Origin: Burkholderiales bacterium
Lineage (GTDB): Bacteria; Pseudomonadota; Gammaproteobacteria; Burkholderiales; Burkholderiaceae_B
Length of the DNA stretch: 54,628 nucleotides
Reading direction: 5' to 3'
Assembly (NCBI GenBank): GCA_027484315.1
Contig: JAIXTE010000104.1
Coordinates: 1 to 54,628, forward strand
Under the pieces are notes generated by a model. The model was not told the origin of the DNA. It did no database searches and saw only the letters and a list, made by a program, of their open reading frames with translations. How positions within the stretch are numbered: the stretch's first letter is position 1; every line of letters starts with the position of its first letter. Shown here one piece after another: positions 27,713-37,246 of this stretch. A program made the translations under genes and the position numbers.

Positions 27713-28429
27713 TCAAAATTTGATTGTTGATTGGGCTCGAATGGCTCCAGCTTCAAGAATCCGCATTTCAACGCTTTGAAGTTTGCTGTCTTCCGGCAAT
27801 GAAAACATGCCGGAAATTCTGGAAAAGCGCGTCAATTTGATCTTGAATTGTGGGTCGTCCATGTCTCCTGAACTGGGTAAAACTATGACACTGGATTGCC
27901 CTTTGCTCAACACTTTAATCAAAACCTGCACATCCAGGCTGATCTCGGGGCGCTGGCTACCCTGAATAACCAGTGCTTTGTATCGGAATTGATCAGGAAC
28001 CGTATCTTTTGTCACTTGCAAGCGTTTCAGCGAAATACCACCTTGCAAACTTCCCGGTATGAAACCCTCAAAAAACGCCAGGTCTTCCTTCAGTTTTGCA
28101 TTTTCAGATTCAAGATTGGTAATCAGCAGGTTCAGGGTGCTCCGCGCTTCTTTGTCCAGTTTGATCAGCTCGTTGCTACGGGACACTTCATCCTGAAGGT
28201 CGGCTGTTTTTGCGCGCAATTCGGTGACCTGTTCGTTCAGCAGTGCGATTTCCTGCGTTGAGAACACGCCTTGAATAAAATTTCCTTGAGGGCCCCACAC
28301 AGCAAACACTGCACAGGCTATCAGAACGGATAGGCCGAGAAGCAACCCGTAAACAAATGCGAGCCGGGAGGATCTGCGAACTCCCGGCAACAAGGTGCGG
28401 TGTGAATGGTGCGATTTTTTTGGATTCAA
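27713..28429 (-). CDS. single-pass membrane protein with coiled coil (possibly DUF6776 family)
   Basis: About 238 residues: a short basic cytoplasmic N-terminus (KKSHHSHRTLLPGVRRSSR), one transmembrane helix (LLGLSVLIACAVFAVW region), a coiled coil of about 60 residues rich in Glu/Leu/Lys, and a beta-rich C-terminal domain. No ATG exists in the frame. TTG 28429 with AAGGA 10 bases upstream is my best start; an earlier TTG at 28498 would overlap argC by 50 bases. Function is unknown. Its place beside bactofilin suggests a link to cell shape or envelope work, without direct evidence. Confidence 0.72.
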   Translation of the reverse strand: MNPKKSHHSHRTLLPGVRRSSRLAFVYGLLLGLSVLIACAVFAVWGPQGNFIQGVFSTQEIALLNEQVTELRAKTADLQDEVSRSNELIKLDKEARSTLNLLITNLESENAKLKEDLAFFEGFIPGSLQGGISLKRLQVTKDTVPDQFRYKALVIQGSQRPEISLDVQVLIKVLSKGQSSVIVLPSSGDMDDPQFKIKLTRFSRISGMFSLPEDSKLQSVEMRILEAGAIRAQSTIKF

Positions 28430-28448
28430 GGCCCGGATGTCCTTTTTT

Positions 28449-29492
28449 TCAAGGAGACAGAGGCAACTGTTCCAACCCCATGTGCTCGGGCAAATCAAAC
28501 ATGACGTTCATCGCTTGAACGGCTTGCCCTGCCGCACCTTTCACCAGGTTGTCGATTACAGACACGATGACGAGGGTATCTCTGCCCTGTGGTCGATGCA
28601 GAGCAATCCGCACAAAGTTGGATCCGCGAACCGACTTGGTGTCGGGCAATGACCCTTTGGGCATCACGTCTACAAAGTACTCGTTGGCATAGTGCTGTTC
28701 ATACAGGCTTTGAATATCAGTGTTCAAGCCCTGCTCATTCAGCTTGACATAGGTTGTGGCCAAAATGCCTCGCACCATGGGCACCAAGTGGGGTGTGAAA
28801 GTAATCTGTGCCTTGCGACCCGAAATCAGCTCCAGCCCCTGCTCGATTTCTGGCAAGTGGCGGTGGCCGCTCACTCCATAGGCTTTGAAACTTTCGCTGG
28901 CCTCGGAAAACAGTGATCCAACTGCAGCCTTGCGGCCAGCGCCGGACACGCCGGATTTGCAATCCGCCACAATGCTGCTTTCGTCTATCAAGGGGGTTGC
29001 ATTGCTGATCAGGGGTTTCAGTGCCAATTGCACGGCTGTGGGGTAGCAGCCTGCCAGGCCGACCAGTTTTGATCGCTTGATTTCTTCTCGTGCGGATTCA
29101 ACCAGTCCGTAACAGGCCTTACCCAGCAACTCGGGTTCCGAATGGGGCATGCCATACCATTTTTCGAATTCAGTCGTATTTTTCAGGCGGAAGTCTGCGC
29201 CAAGGTCAATCACGCGAATGCCTGCATTCACCAGTTCAGCCGATTGGGCCATGGCTACGCCATGAGGCGTGGCGAAAAACACCACGTCGCAATCTTTCAG
29301 TGATTCAAAGGTGGGCTCACTGAACGCAATGTTCACGCGTTTGCGCAGGGCCGGGAACATGTCCGCCACAGGTTGACCCACTTCGCCACGCGATGTAATG
29401 GCTTTCAGTTCGGCCTGTGGGTGCAGTGCCAACAGGCGAAGAAGCTCAGAGCCTGTATAACCGGTTCCGCCGACGATGCCTACCTTGATCAT
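28449..29492 (-). CDS. argC: N-acetyl-gamma-glutamyl-phosphate reductase
   Basis: NADPH-dependent third step of arginine synthesis. The 347-residue protein has the dinucleotide motif [16 protein letters not shown] at the start, the catalytic cysteine in [24 protein letters not shown] and [11 protein letters not shown] chose ATG 29492; 12 codons upstream there is an in-frame non-ATG start that would overlap the rpsI terminator. The next gene downstream begins about 19 bases after the stop. Confidence 0.96.
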   Translation of the reverse strand: MIKVGIVGGTGYTGSELLRLLALHPQAELKAITSRGEVGQPVADMFPALRKRVNIAFSEPTFESLKDCDVVFFATPHGVAMAQSAELVNAGIRVIDLGADFRLKNTTEFEKWYGMPHSEPELLGKACYGLVESAREEIKRSKLVGLAGCYPTAVQLALKPLISNATPLIDESSIVADCKSGVSGAGRKAAVGSLFSEASESFKAYGVSGHRHLPEIEQGLELISGRKAQITFTPHLVPMVRGILATTYVKLNEQGLNTDIQSLYEQHYANEYFVDVMPKGSLPDTKSVRGSNFVRIALHRPQGRDTLVIVSVIDNLVKGAAGQAVQAMNVMFDLPEHMGLEQLPLSP

Positions 29493-29509
29493 GTTTAATC
29501 CTTGCGCTG

Positions 29510-29542
29510 AAAAGAAAAAAAGCCGCACATTCGTGCGGCTTT
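29510..29542 (-). terminator. rho-independent terminator after rpsI
   Basis: On the minus strand, AAAGCCGCAC-GAAT-GTGCGGCTTT forms a 10-bp stem (29542-29533 with 29528-29519) followed by a T-rich run read from 29518 to 29510. It lies about 50 bases after the rpsI stop and before argC. Confidence 0.9.
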
Positions 29543-29591
29543 CGATTGTAACCCAGCTGGGAGGGCTGCTGGGTGTAAGCGTATTTGCTTA

Positions 29592-29984
29592 TTAACGCTT
29601 GGAGAACTGCTTGCGACGACGCGCGCCACGCAGACCCACTTTCTTACGTTCAACTTCACGGGCATCACGTGTAACCAAGCCTGCCTTGGACAGGGTTGGC
29701 TTCAGTTCTGCGTCGAAGTCGATCAGGGCACGTGTCAAACCGTGACGAACTGCGCCAGCCTGGCCAGTTTCGCCGCCGCCGCGCACGTTTACCTTGATGT
29801 CGAAAGTTTCAACGTTCTCGGTCAGTACCAAAGGTTGACGAGCAACCATCTGGCCTGTTTCGCGAGCGAAGTATTCAGTCAAAGGCTTGCCGTTCACGAT
29901 GAACTGACCAGTACCTTTCTTGATAAAAACACGGGCCACTGAGCTTTTGCGGCGACCGGTTCCGTAATTGTATTCACCAATCAT
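29592..29984 (-). CDS. rpsI: 30S ribosomal protein S9
   Basis: A 130-residue protein with [13 protein letters not shown] at the N-terminus, [21 protein letters not shown] in the middle (key part GGGxxGQAGA) and the basic C-terminal tail [11 protein letters not shown] that reaches the ribosomal P site. It follows rplM by 8 bases, the standard rplM-rpsI operon. Confidence 0.98.
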   Translation of the reverse strand: MIGEYNYGTGRRKSSVARVFIKKGTGQFIVNGKPLTEYFARETGQMVARQPLVLTENVETFDIKVNVRGGGETGQAGAVRHGLTRALIDFDAELKPTLSKAGLVTRDAREVERKKVGLRGARRRKQFSKR

Positions 29985-29992
29985 GGTTCACC

Positions 29993-30421
29993 TCAGATTT
30001 CAAGTGGCTTGGGTTGTTGTGCGGAATGCGGGTGCTCGGCTTCAGCGTAGATCTTCAACTTCTTGATCATCGCGTAACCCAGAGGACCTTTTGGCAACAT
30101 GCCTTTCACAGCTTTCTCCAGCGCGCGGCCAGGGAAGCGTTCCTGCATCTTGTCAAAGTTCGTTTCGTAGATACCGCCTGGGTAACCAGAGTGGCGGAAA
30201 TACTTCTTGTTCAGGCCTTTGGTGCCTGTAACGCGCAATTTACCGGCATTTACAACAACAATGAAGTCGCCTGTGTCGATGTGCGGTGTGAATTCAGGTT
30301 TGTGCTTACCACGGAGGCGGCGTGCAACTTCACTGGCTACACGTCCCAACACCTTGTCGGTGCCGTCGATCACAAACCACTCTTGTTTAACCTCACCGGG
30401 TTTCGCTGAGTAGGTTTTCAT
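29993..30421 (-). CDS. rplM: 50S ribosomal protein L13
   Basis: A 142-residue protein with [19 protein letters not shown] near the start, [16 protein letters not shown] and the signature [13 protein letters not shown] block ([15 protein letters not shown]), plus [12 protein letters not shown] 30421 follows an AAGGA site. A promoter about 115 bases upstream gives it a leader of roughly 110 bases. Confidence 0.98.
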   Translation of the reverse strand: MKTYSAKPGEVKQEWFVIDGTDKVLGRVASEVARRLRGKHKPEFTPHIDTGDFIVVVNAGKLRVTGTKGLNKKYFRHSGYPGGIYETNFDKMQERFPGRALEKAVKGMLPKGPLGYAMIKKLKIYAEAEHPHSAQQPKPLEI

Positions 30422-30535
30422 GATTTTTCCTTAAAGATAAAAAAGTGCTTTTTACCCGTCTCCCCACTTGTACATACAGCCCACAATCAGAATGCAGGTC
30501 GGCAGCCGAGGGGCTCTCCCAACAGGTAACCCGCG

Positions 30536-30565
30536 ATTTTAGCAAAGTTTTTTGCTTTCGGTTAA
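30536..30565 (-). promoter_or_regulatory. sigma-70-type promoter for rplM-rpsI
   Basis: On the minus strand TTAACC (30565-30560), an 18-base spacer and TAAAAT (30541-30536) face rplM. Four of six bases fit the -35 and five of six the -10 consensus. The predicted leader of about 110 bases could hold L13 autoregulation, but I see no recognised structure. Confidence 0.6.
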
Positions 30566-30584
30566 ACTTTTTCGGGTTCGGGAT

Positions 30585-30619
30585 AAAAAAAACCCAAGCA
30601 CGGTAAGGTGCCTGGGTTT
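30585..30619 (-). terminator. rho-independent terminator of the predicted small RNA
   Basis: On the minus strand AAACCCAGGCAC (30619-30608) pairs with GTGCTTGGGTTT (30601-30590) over a 6-base loop, with one mismatch, and leads into T residues down to 30585. No annotated minus-strand gene lies directly upstream; coq7 is more than 750 bases away behind the opposed osmC gene. Confidence 0.85.
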
Positions 30620-30710
30620 AATCCACCAAAGGAGGAGGGTGGAGGAGACAATCTTGCACTGCGGGAAAAGCGCTTCGAAATTCGTTTCGTGGCTCATCGC
30701 AGTGACTACA
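30585..30710 (-). ncRNA. predicted small RNA with anti-Shine-Dalgarno loop
   Basis: A predicted minus-strand transcript of about 125 nt. It has its own promoter upstream and an intrinsic terminator at the 3' end. From 5' to 3' there is a long hairpin closed by CACTGCG/CGCAGTG (30704-30698 with 30663-30657), with an inner CGAAA/TTTCG hairpin. Then comes a segment with CTCCTCC, and a second hairpin TCCACC/GGTGGA (30643-30638 with 30627-30622). The 10-base loop of that hairpin reads CTCCTCCTTT. The terminator hairpin follows. CCTCCTTT in the loop copies the 16S rRNA 3' tail, so this RNA could mask ribosome sites on target mRNAs. It resembles in design the CCUCC-loop small RNAs of alphaproteobacteria. 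It is a prediction only. Confidence 0.6.
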
Positions 30711-30716
30711 ATTCAA

Positions 30717-30745
30717 ATTCTAGTGAGTTTTCTGTTGCAGCGCAA
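30717..30745 (-). promoter_or_regulatory. promoter of the predicted small RNA
   Basis: On the minus strand TTGCGC (30745-30740), a 17-base spacer and TAGAAT (30722-30717). The -10 fits five of six consensus bases and the spacing is ideal; the -35 keeps TTG. Transcription would start near 30710. Confidence 0.55.
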
Positions 30746-30912
30746 GAGCTTGACTTTGTTGTCCGAAAAAAGCAACTTATCCCACAATTTTAAAGTGGTT
30801 AAAATAAGTACAATAAAAACAATGGCTTGTGTGAATATAAAATGACTGACTGGTTATTTGTTAGACGCTTTAACTAAAAATAGAGCATCTTTTCAGTTTC
30901 AGTTCGAAGTTT

Positions 30913-30929
30913 ATTGTGCGTGGCACAAT
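30913..30929. promoter_or_regulatory. dyad upstream of osmC, possible operator
   Basis: ATTGTGC (30913-30919) and GCACAAT (30923-30929) form a perfect 7-bp inverted repeat with a 3-base centre, 29 bases before the osmC ATG. A second palindrome TGATTAATCA (30933-30942) follows at once. The first resembles a regulator-binding dyad (TGTG-N5-CACA), one base short of a CRP-like spacing. No regulator gene is next to it. Confidence 0.5.
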
Positions 30930-30957
30930 GAGTGATTAATCATAAATAAGGAGTGTT

Positions 30958-31380
30958 ATGGAAGCGGAAGTTAGCTGGTCCGGGTTACCCGGGATGTCCT
31001 TCGTGGCCACCACCGGCAGTGGTCATATGGTGTGTATGGATGGCGCTCCTGATGGTGGAGGCAATAATCTGGCACCTCGTCCCATGGAAGTGGTGCTGGC
31101 TGGCACAGGAGCATGCACAGCGTATGACGTGGTGCTGATTTTGCGCAAAAGTGGGCAAGATATCCGCAATTGCAAGGTGAAAATGAGTGCCGAACGTGCA
31201 GAAGAAGCGCCGAAGGTATTCACCCGCATCAATTTCCATTTTCAGGTCATTGGCCGCGGGTTGAAGCCAAACCTGGTGGACAGGGCGATCAAGTTGTCAC
31301 ATGAGAAATACTGTTCAGCGTCTGCCATGTTGGGCAAAACCGCTGAGCTGGTATTCACTCACGAAATCATTGAAGACTAG
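30958..31380 (+). CDS. OsmC family protein
   Basis: A 140-residue protein of the OsmC/Ohr superfamily, which reduces organic peroxides through two cysteines. Both are visible: one in AGTGACTAYDVV and one in HEKYCSASAML. The spacing and the G-x-C-x-x-Y pattern fit the YhfA-like branch more than Ohr. AAGGAG lies 4 bases before ATG with a GTGTT spacer. It ends tail-to-tail with coq7, and the two stop codons share a CTAG. Confidence 0.88.
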   Translation: MEAEVSWSGLPGMSFVATTGSGHMVCMDGAPDGGGNNLAPRPMEVVLAGTGACTAYDVVLILRKSGQDIRNCKVKMSAERAEEAPKVFTRINFHFQVIGRGLKPNLVDRAIKLSHEKYCSASAMLGKTAELVFTHEIIED

Positions 31381-32054
31381 ATTTTTTGTGCCAATGTGGT
31401 CATGACCTTCGACATGGCGGTCATGGCCAACTTGACGGGCAAAGGCAATTGATTGGCGCCTTGATCAATTGCACTTTGCCCGTGTTCAATTTCATCCTGT
31501 CGCATTTGCTCCAGGATGGCCCGCGACTGCTGGTCTCCGGCAGGCAGGCGGCCCAAGTGGTCGTTCAGGTGTTTTTCCACCTGCTTCTCAGTTTCCGCCA
31601 TGAATCCGAGGCTTACCTTGTCACCCAATGTGCCCGCGACAAAGCCAAGCGCAAATGCGCCACCGTACCAAAAGGGGTTTAGCAGGCTTGGCCGGGCTCC
31701 CAGCTGGTCAAGCCTTTCCTGGGTCCAGGCAAGATGGTCCGCTTCTTCTTTGGCGGCATGGTCGAACAGGGCTTTTTTGTCTGGATTGTTGCTGGCCAGC
31801 GATTGGGCCTGGTAAAGCGCCTGTGCGCAAATCTCGCCAACGTGGTTTACACGCATCAAGCCAATGACCTGCCGCTTCTCGGATTCGCTTAATTGGTCTG
31901 TTGGCAAATTGCGACCAGCCGGGTTGGGGCGCTGTGCAACTGGTGTTGCTGCAAGGGTTTTCAAGGCTTTGTCTACCTCGCCCAGTACAGCGTCGATGGA
32001 AGGAAGCTTGGGCAAGGCGGGGAACTTCGGAAAATGGGGGGGCTGATTTGGCAT
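31377..32054 (-). CDS. coq7: 3-demethoxyubiquinol 3-hydroxylase (Coq7)
   Basis: Di-iron monooxygenase in ubiquinone synthesis. The 225-residue protein has [14 protein letters not shown] with a ligand Glu, [15 protein letters not shown] (E-x-x-H), a second-half VEKHLNDHL segment, and QDEIEHG with the last E-x-x-H. A short Pro-rich N-terminal extension precedes the domain. It diverges from miaB. Confidence 0.94.
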   Translation of the reverse strand: MPNQPPHFPKFPALPKLPSIDAVLGEVDKALKTLAATPVAQRPNPAGRNLPTDQLSESEKRQVIGLMRVNHVGEICAQALYQAQSLASNNPDKKALFDHAAKEEADHLAWTQERLDQLGARPSLLNPFWYGGAFALGFVAGTLGDKVSLGFMAETEKQVEKHLNDHLGRLPAGDQQSRAILEQMRQDEIEHGQSAIDQGANQLPLPVKLAMTAMSKVMTTLAQKI

Positions 32055-32216
32055 TACTACTCACCAATCCTGTGTTTTTTCAACGAAGTCTTCATTTTAG
32101 CAAGGGAAGCACGTAAAATCCGCGACAACGCGCAACGATTTACAACGTCCCCGTGTTTGCTCTGGTTTCTGTTCGGAAACCGGTCTGCTTCATGGTGGCA
32201 ATTTTTCAGGCAAACC

Positions 32217-33557
32217 ATGACTTCCAAGAAAAAGCTCTTCATCAAAACCTTTGGCTGCCAGATGAACGAGTACGATTCCGACAAAATGGCCGATGTGCTT
32301 GGCGACTCCGAAGGGCTAGAGCGCACCGACTCGCCGGAAGACGCAGACGTCATCCTGTTCAACACCTGCTCGGTGCGAGAAAAAGCGCAGGAAAAGGTGT
32401 TCAGCGACCTTGGCCGAGTCAAACACCTGAAAAAGCTGAATCCCAACCTGATCATCGGCGTGGGTGGCTGCGTGGCCAGTCAGGAAGGTAAAGCGATTGT
32501 TGAGCGTGCACCCTACGTGGACGTGGTGTTTGGGCCGCAAACCTTGCACCGTTTGCCACATCTCATTCAAAAGCGCCGGGACACGCACAGGCCACAGGTG
32601 GACATTTCTTTTCCCGAAATTGAAAAGTTCGACAACCTGCCCTTGGCCAAAAACACCGGTGCCACGGCATTTGTGTCGATCATGGAAGGTTGCAGCAAGT
32701 ACTGCAGTTTCTGCGTGGTGCCGTACACACGAGGCGAGGAAATATCCCGTCCTTTCGACGATGTACTCACTGAAATCGCGGATTTGGCTGATCAAGGCGT
32801 CAAGGAAATCAACCTGCTTGGGCAGAACGTGAATGCTTACCGGGGCAAGATGGGAGAAACGGCTGAAATTGCGGACTTCGCCTTGTTGCTTGAGTATGTC
32901 TCGGAAGTGCCGGGCATCGAGCGCATTCGATTCACCACCTCACACCCCAAAGAGTTCGGCCCCCGGTTGATTGAATCCTATGCCCGTTTGCCCAAGTTGG
33001 TGGATCATCTTCACCTGCCTGTTCAGGCGGGTTCCGACCGTATTCTGGCTGCCATGAAGCGGGGCTACACGGCACTGGAGTACAAATCGATTGTGCGAAA
33101 GCTGCGTGACATTCGCCCCAATATCTCGATGTCATCAGACTTTATCGTCGGCTTCCCGGGTGAAACCGAGGCGGACTTTGAAAAAACCATGGATCTGATT
33201 GAGTCGATTGGTTTCGACACCTCATTTTCTTTTGTATACAGCCCGCGCCCCGGCACACCGGCGGCTGACCTGGAAGATGGCGTCGATCAGGTCACCAAAC
33301 TGAAACGGCTGGCCCGCTTACAAAAAACGATCCAGGACCACGCCACAAGCATTAGTCACTCCATGTTGGGAACACGCCAAAAAGTGTTGGTGGAAGGGCC
33401 TTCCAAGAAAGACCCCTCTGAATTGGCCGGGCGAACCGAAAACAACCGGGTCGTCAATTTTCAGGGCCATTCGAGAATGCTGGGTCAGATTGTCGAGCTT
33501 GACATCGTGGAGGCTTATCCCAATTCTTTGCGCGGGCGTGTCCCACTTGCGCAGTAA
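32217..33557 (+). CDS. miaB: tRNA-2-methylthio-N6-dimethylallyladenosine synthase
   Basis: Radical-SAM methylthiotransferase acting on i6A37 of tRNA. The N-terminal UPF0004 domain has [25 protein letters not shown] and [10 protein letters not shown] with the auxiliary cluster cysteines. The radical SAM motif is [11 protein letters not shown] (CxxxCxxC). A TRAM domain ends the protein. I chose ATG 32217 (446 residues), since 108 codons of open frame upstream are not conserved-looking. MiaA at 24359 makes its substrate. Confidence 0.96.
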   Translation: MTSKKKLFIKTFGCQMNEYDSDKMADVLGDSEGLERTDSPEDADVILFNTCSVREKAQEKVFSDLGRVKHLKKLNPNLIIGVGGCVASQEGKAIVERAPYVDVVFGPQTLHRLPHLIQKRRDTHRPQVDISFPEIEKFDNLPLAKNTGATAFVSIMEGCSKYCSFCVVPYTRGEEISRPFDDVLTEIADLADQGVKEINLLGQNVNAYRGKMGETAEIADFALLLEYVSEVPGIERIRFTTSHPKEFGPRLIESYARLPKLVDHLHLPVQAGSDRILAAMKRGYTALEYKSIVRKLRDIRPNISMSSDFIVGFPGETEADFEKTMDLIESIGFDTSFSFVYSPRPGTPAADLEDGVDQVTKLKRLARLQKTIQDHATSISHSMLGTRQKVLVEGPSKKDPSELAGRTENNRVVNFQGHSRMLGQIVELDIVEAYPNSLRGRVPLAQ

Positions 33558-33647
33558 GCTGGACCCGCGCCTTTGCCCGTGATGATATTCGTCATTTTTT
33601 TCGGTTATTCTTAGGGCGTTATTGTTTACAGAGGTCCATCCTCCCGT

Positions 33648-34565
33648 ATGTCTGAATCGAGTCCTTTGCAGGCCCCTGGCAGAAAAGAAAGGGGCCTGCT
33701 TGAACGTCTCTCCTCCCTGTTGTTGCGTGAACCTGAAGACCGGGAACAACTGCTGGAAGTTTTGCAGCAAGCCCACGAGCGAAATTTGCTCGACGCAGAT
33801 GCACTGTCCATGATTGAAGGTGTCATGCAGGTCAGTGATTTGGCTGCAGGCGACATCATGGTGCCGCGGGCCCAGATGGACGCCATCAACGCTGAAGACT
33901 CCATTGATCAAATTGTTGCTTTCGCTGTTGAAAAAGCCCATTCCCGTTTTCCAGTTTATGAAGGCGAGCGCGACAACGTCATCGGCGTTTTATTGGCCAA
34001 AGATTTGTTACGTATCCACGCAAATTCCGAAGTGAACCTTCGGGACATGCTTCGCCCGGCAGTATTTATCCCGGAAAGCAAGCGCTTGAACGTACTGCTT
34101 CATGACTTTCGGTTAAATCGCAACCACATTGCGTTGGTGGTCGATGAATACGGCGGTGTGGCCGGTCTTGTCACCATCGAGGATGTGCTGGAACAAATTG
34201 TGGGCGACATTGAAGACGAATACGACTTTGACGAGGATGCCGACAACATCATCAGCCTGGGTGGCGACCAGGTGGGTCGCTACCGAGTGAAAGCGTTGAC
34301 CACCATTGAACAGTTCAATGAAACATTTGGCACCGAGTATTCAAGTGAGCATGCAGACACCCTGGGTGGCTTGTTGACCGATCATCTTGCCCGCCTGCCA
34401 GTCCGAGGCGACCTTGTGGATTTGCCACCTTTCCGTTTTGCTGTGCTGCGAGCGGATGCCCGTCAAGTCCATTTGCTGAAAGTCCAGCGCATCGAAGAAC
34501 TCGCCGAGTCTCCCGTAGCCCCGGTAGCGGCCACACAGTCGCTTCCGCCCGACAGGTTATCCTGA
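33648..34565 (+). CDS. corC: CBS-pair and transporter-associated domain protein CorC/YbeX
   Basis: A 305-residue cytoplasmic protein with a short helical N-terminus, two CBS domains (around DIMVPRAQMDAI and ESKRLNVLLHDFR), then VVDEYGGVAGLVTIEDVLEQIVGDIEDE, a family hallmark given here in key part EYGGVAGLVTIEDVLE. A CorC_HlyC domain completes it. Members are tied to magnesium/cobalt efflux and to ribosome work. The usual phoH and ybeY genes are absent between miaB and corC. The stop overlaps lnt by one base. Confidence 0.93.
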   Translation: MSESSPLQAPGRKERGLLERLSSLLLREPEDREQLLEVLQQAHERNLLDADALSMIEGVMQVSDLAAGDIMVPRAQMDAINAEDSIDQIVAFAVEKAHSRFPVYEGERDNVIGVLLAKDLLRIHANSEVNLRDMLRPAVFIPESKRLNVLLHDFRLNRNHIALVVDEYGGVAGLVTIEDVLEQIVGDIEDEYDFDEDADNIISLGGDQVGRYRVKALTTIEQFNETFGTEYSSEHADTLGGLLTDHLARLPVRGDLVDLPPFRFAVLRADARQVHLLKVQRIEELAESPVAPVAATQSLPPDRLS

Positions 34566-36097
34566 TGCTGGCTTTTTTCTTGGGGGCCGCACTAGGTGCG
34601 CCGTGGGTGCTGTCATTTGCACCCATGTCCCTTTGGTGGCTGGGCCTGCTGCTGGTGTCGGTGCTGCCCTTTGTGACGCTTCGAACAAGCAGGCCAATCT
34701 TGGCTGGCTTGGCCTTCGGTTGGTCGGCTTACGGGGTGGGGGTGTCCTGGCTGCACATCAGTTTGCACACCTATGGTGGCCTTCCCTCGGCACTCGCATG
34801 GGCGGCTATTGCCGCGTTCACCTTCTACCTGGCCATTTTCCCTGCACTTGCACTGTGGGCTTATGCCCGGTTTTCTGCCCCTGCTCAATCAGCAAATGGC
34901 GCAGTGTTCAATGCGTTGCTGTGGGCTGCATTGTGGACATTTTTTGAGTGGGCCCGTGGCACGTTCATGACCGGGTTTGCCTGGTTGGGCCTGGGTGATG
35001 CCTTTGTCGATTCACCTTTGGCTGGTCTGTTGCCTTGGGCAGGTAGCCATGGCAGCTTGTTTATTCTGATGGTGTTGGGGCATCTGGGTGTGTCGTTGTT
35101 GCTGCAGCGTAAAGCACGCATAGCGATGGCCGTTGTCAGCGGTTCTCTGGCTGTCTTCCTGCTGCTTCAATTGCCTGTTCATACCCAAAGCGCGGGCCAA
35201 TTGCCTGTGGTTGGTGTTCAAACCAATGTGGATCAAAGCATCAAATTCGATCCCGACCTGATTGTGTCCAACATGCAAAAAGCGTTTGCCCTTGGCGATG
35301 TGGCCAAACAACGCTTGGCAGATAAGGGTGGTTTGCTGGTTTTTCCTGAGACAGTAAATCCATTGGTGTGGACAGATACGCCAGTGGAATGGCAAACCCG
35401 CTTTCGTGATTTCGCAGTGCCAGGGCACACCACGGTCATCATGGGCTCCGCAATTCAGGAGGGACCGCAGTATTTCAATTCCATCGTCATGTTCAATGGC
35501 GATGAAGCGCTCAAAGACCTGGCTGTTCCCAGCTTACGCCACGACAAACGTCACTTGGTGCCTTTTGGCGAGTTCATTCCTTTGGGGTTCAAGTGGTTTG
35601 TGGCCATGCTGAACATGCCCATGGGTGAGTTCACATCCGGTTCCGGGCCGCTACAACCGTTCATGGTGAAGGGCAACGCCTTGGCATCTACTGTGTGTTA
35701 CGAAGACATTTTCAGTGGTGAGTTTGCAGGTTTGGTTGCCAAATCTACTCAAGAACCTACGGCATTTGTCAATTTGAGCAATCTCGCTTGGTTTGGCCAA
35801 TCCTGGGCCCTTGATCAACATGCACAGATGGGCCGCACGCGTTCGGCGGAACACAGAAAACCTGGGTTGCGTGTCACGAACACTGGTCTGTCTGGTCTGG
35901 TGGACGAATACGGGCAATGGACAACACGGGTAGACGCTGGCCAGTCAAAGGTCTGGGCTGGTCAAATTGAAGGTCGCCTGGGGCAAACCTTCTTTGCAAA
36001 GTGGGGCGATCGCCTGTGGTTTTCAATTTGGGGAGCAGTCCTTCTACTGCTGTGCGTGCGTGAATGGCGCTTGAAGGCTTACAATAGAGCCCATTAA
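34565..36097 (+). CDS. lnt: apolipoprotein N-acyltransferase
   Basis: Inner-membrane enzyme that adds the third acyl chain to lipoproteins. The 510-residue protein has six to seven N-terminal membrane helices (residues 1-205), then a periplasmic nitrilase-like domain with the triad Glu262 (VFPETVNP), Lys328 ([12 protein letters not shown]) and Cys378 (STVCYEDIF). A last helix ends the protein. Its start shares a base with the corC stop (TGATG). Confidence 0.96.
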   Translation: MLAFFLGAALGAPWVLSFAPMSLWWLGLLLVSVLPFVTLRTSRPILAGLAFGWSAYGVGVSWLHISLHTYGGLPSALAWAAIAAFTFYLAIFPALALWAYARFSAPAQSANGAVFNALLWAALWTFFEWARGTFMTGFAWLGLGDAFVDSPLAGLLPWAGSHGSLFILMVLGHLGVSLLLQRKARIAMAVVSGSLAVFLLLQLPVHTQSAGQLPVVGVQTNVDQSIKFDPDLIVSNMQKAFALGDVAKQRLADKGGLLVFPETVNPLVWTDTPVEWQTRFRDFAVPGHTTVIMGSAIQEGPQYFNSIVMFNGDEALKDLAVPSLRHDKRHLVPFGEFIPLGFKWFVAMLNMPMGEFTSGSGPLQPFMVKGNALASTVCYEDIFSGEFAGLVAKSTQEPTAFVNLSNLAWFGQSWALDQHAQMGRTRSAEHRKPGLRVTNTGLSGLVDEYGQWTTRVDAGQSKVWAGQIEGRLGQTFFAKWGDRLWFSIWGAVLLLLCVREWRLKAYNRAH

Positions 36098-36121
36098 ATC
36101 AATCTGAAAAGCTGCACAGCC

Positions 36122-37246
36122 ATGTCAATTAGTCCAATCAACGAAATTGTTGAAGAAATGCGCGCGGGTCGCATGGTCATTCTGGTCGACGAAGAAGACC
36201 GTGAAAATGAGGGTGACCTCGTGCTCGCAGCCGATTTCGTAACCCCCGAAGCCATCAATTTCATGGCCAAATATGGCCGTGGGTTGATCTGCCTCACCCT
36301 GACCGAAGCACGCTGCCGCGAATTGGGCTTGCGCCCGATGGTGGCTGCCAACGGTTCGTCCCACGGTACCAATTTCACAGTGTCCATCGAGGCGGCCGAA
36401 GGTGTATCCACAGGCATCTCTGCGGCAGACCGTTCCCACACCATCCGTGTGGCGGTCAACAAAAATTCAAAAGCTGAAGATCTTGTACAGCCTGGTCATA
36501 TTTTTCCCTTGACTGCGGTCAATGGCGGCGTGTTGATGCGTGCAGGGCACACGGAAGCGGGCTGCGATTTGTCGGCGATGGCTGGCTTGAGCCCAGCATC
36601 CGTGATTTGCGAAATCATGAAAGACGACGGCACCATGGCGCGTTTGCCCGACCTGGTCGAGTTTGCGAAAGAGCACAATCTGAAAATCGGCACCATTGCC
36701 GATCTGATTCAATACCGAAGCACCAAGGAATCGTTGATTGAGCGCCTGCATGAGCGGGTAATCGACACAGTGCAGGGCAAGTTCAACTGCATCTCGTTTC
36801 GCGACAAACCAACAGGCAGTGCCCATTTCGCGCTGGTGTATGGTCAGTTGAATCCTGATACAGAAGCACTGGTTCGGGTTCATGAGCCCACCTCGCTGAT
36901 TGACTTCATGGAAGTGAATCTGTCTGAGCACTCATTTTCAATTCCCGCAGCCATGAAAAAAGTGGTGGATGAAGGGGCCGGTGTCATTGTGCTGTTGAAC
37001 TGCGATGTCTCTTCAGACCGCCTGCTGGGGCAGTTCGCCTCGCTCGACGAAATCGAACAGCGGGGTACCACCGCACGCAAAGGCGCAGGTTCCAGTTCGG
37101 ACCTTCGCACTTATGGAATTGGCGCGCAGATTCTGCGCGAGCTGGGTGTGAACAAAATGAAATTGCTGTCCCGACCACGGAAAATGCCAAGCATGACCGG
37201 GTTTGATTTGGAAGTGTCAGGTTATGTCAACGGAGAAACGAAATGA
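36122..37246 (+). CDS. ribBA: 3,4-dihydroxy-2-butanone 4-phosphate synthase with degenerate GTP cyclohydrolase II domain
   Basis: Makes the four-carbon unit of riboflavin. The RibB domain (about 1-200) shows [18 protein letters not shown] (metal and substrate residues), [17 protein letters not shown] and [11 protein letters not shown]. The C-terminal 170 residues align in position with RibA but lack the zinc-binding C-x10-C-x-C motif; the only cysteines there are isolated. The second activity is therefore probably lost, as in other betaproteobacterial RibBX proteins, and a separate ribA is expected elsewhere. It overlaps ribH by ATGA. Confidence 0.93.
   Translation: MSISPINEIVEEMRAGRMVILVDEEDRENEGDLVLAADFVTPEAINFMAKYGRGLICLTLTEARCRELGLRPMVAANGSSHGTNFTVSIEAAEGVSTGISAADRSHTIRVAVNKNSKAEDLVQPGHIFPLTAVNGGVLMRAGHTEAGCDLSAMAGLSPASVICEIMKDDGTMARLPDLVEFAKEHNLKIGTIADLIQYRSTKESLIERLHERVIDTVQGKFNCISFRDKPTGSAHFALVYGQLNPDTEALVRVHEPTSLIDFMEVNLSEHSFSIPAAMKKVVDEGAGVIVLLNCDVSSDRLLGQFASLDEIEQRGTTARKGAGSSSDLRTYGIGAQILRELGVNKMKLLSRPRKMPSMTGFDLEVSGYVNGETK

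Noticed and set aside
30922..30940. Sigma-54 promoter before osmC
   Set aside because: TGGCAC is present, but the required TTGC/T element at the right spacing is missing.
31893..32216. N-terminal extension of miaB by 108 codons
   Set aside because: The extra part overlaps coq7 antisense and has no match to MiaB; ATG 32217 gives the standard N-terminus.
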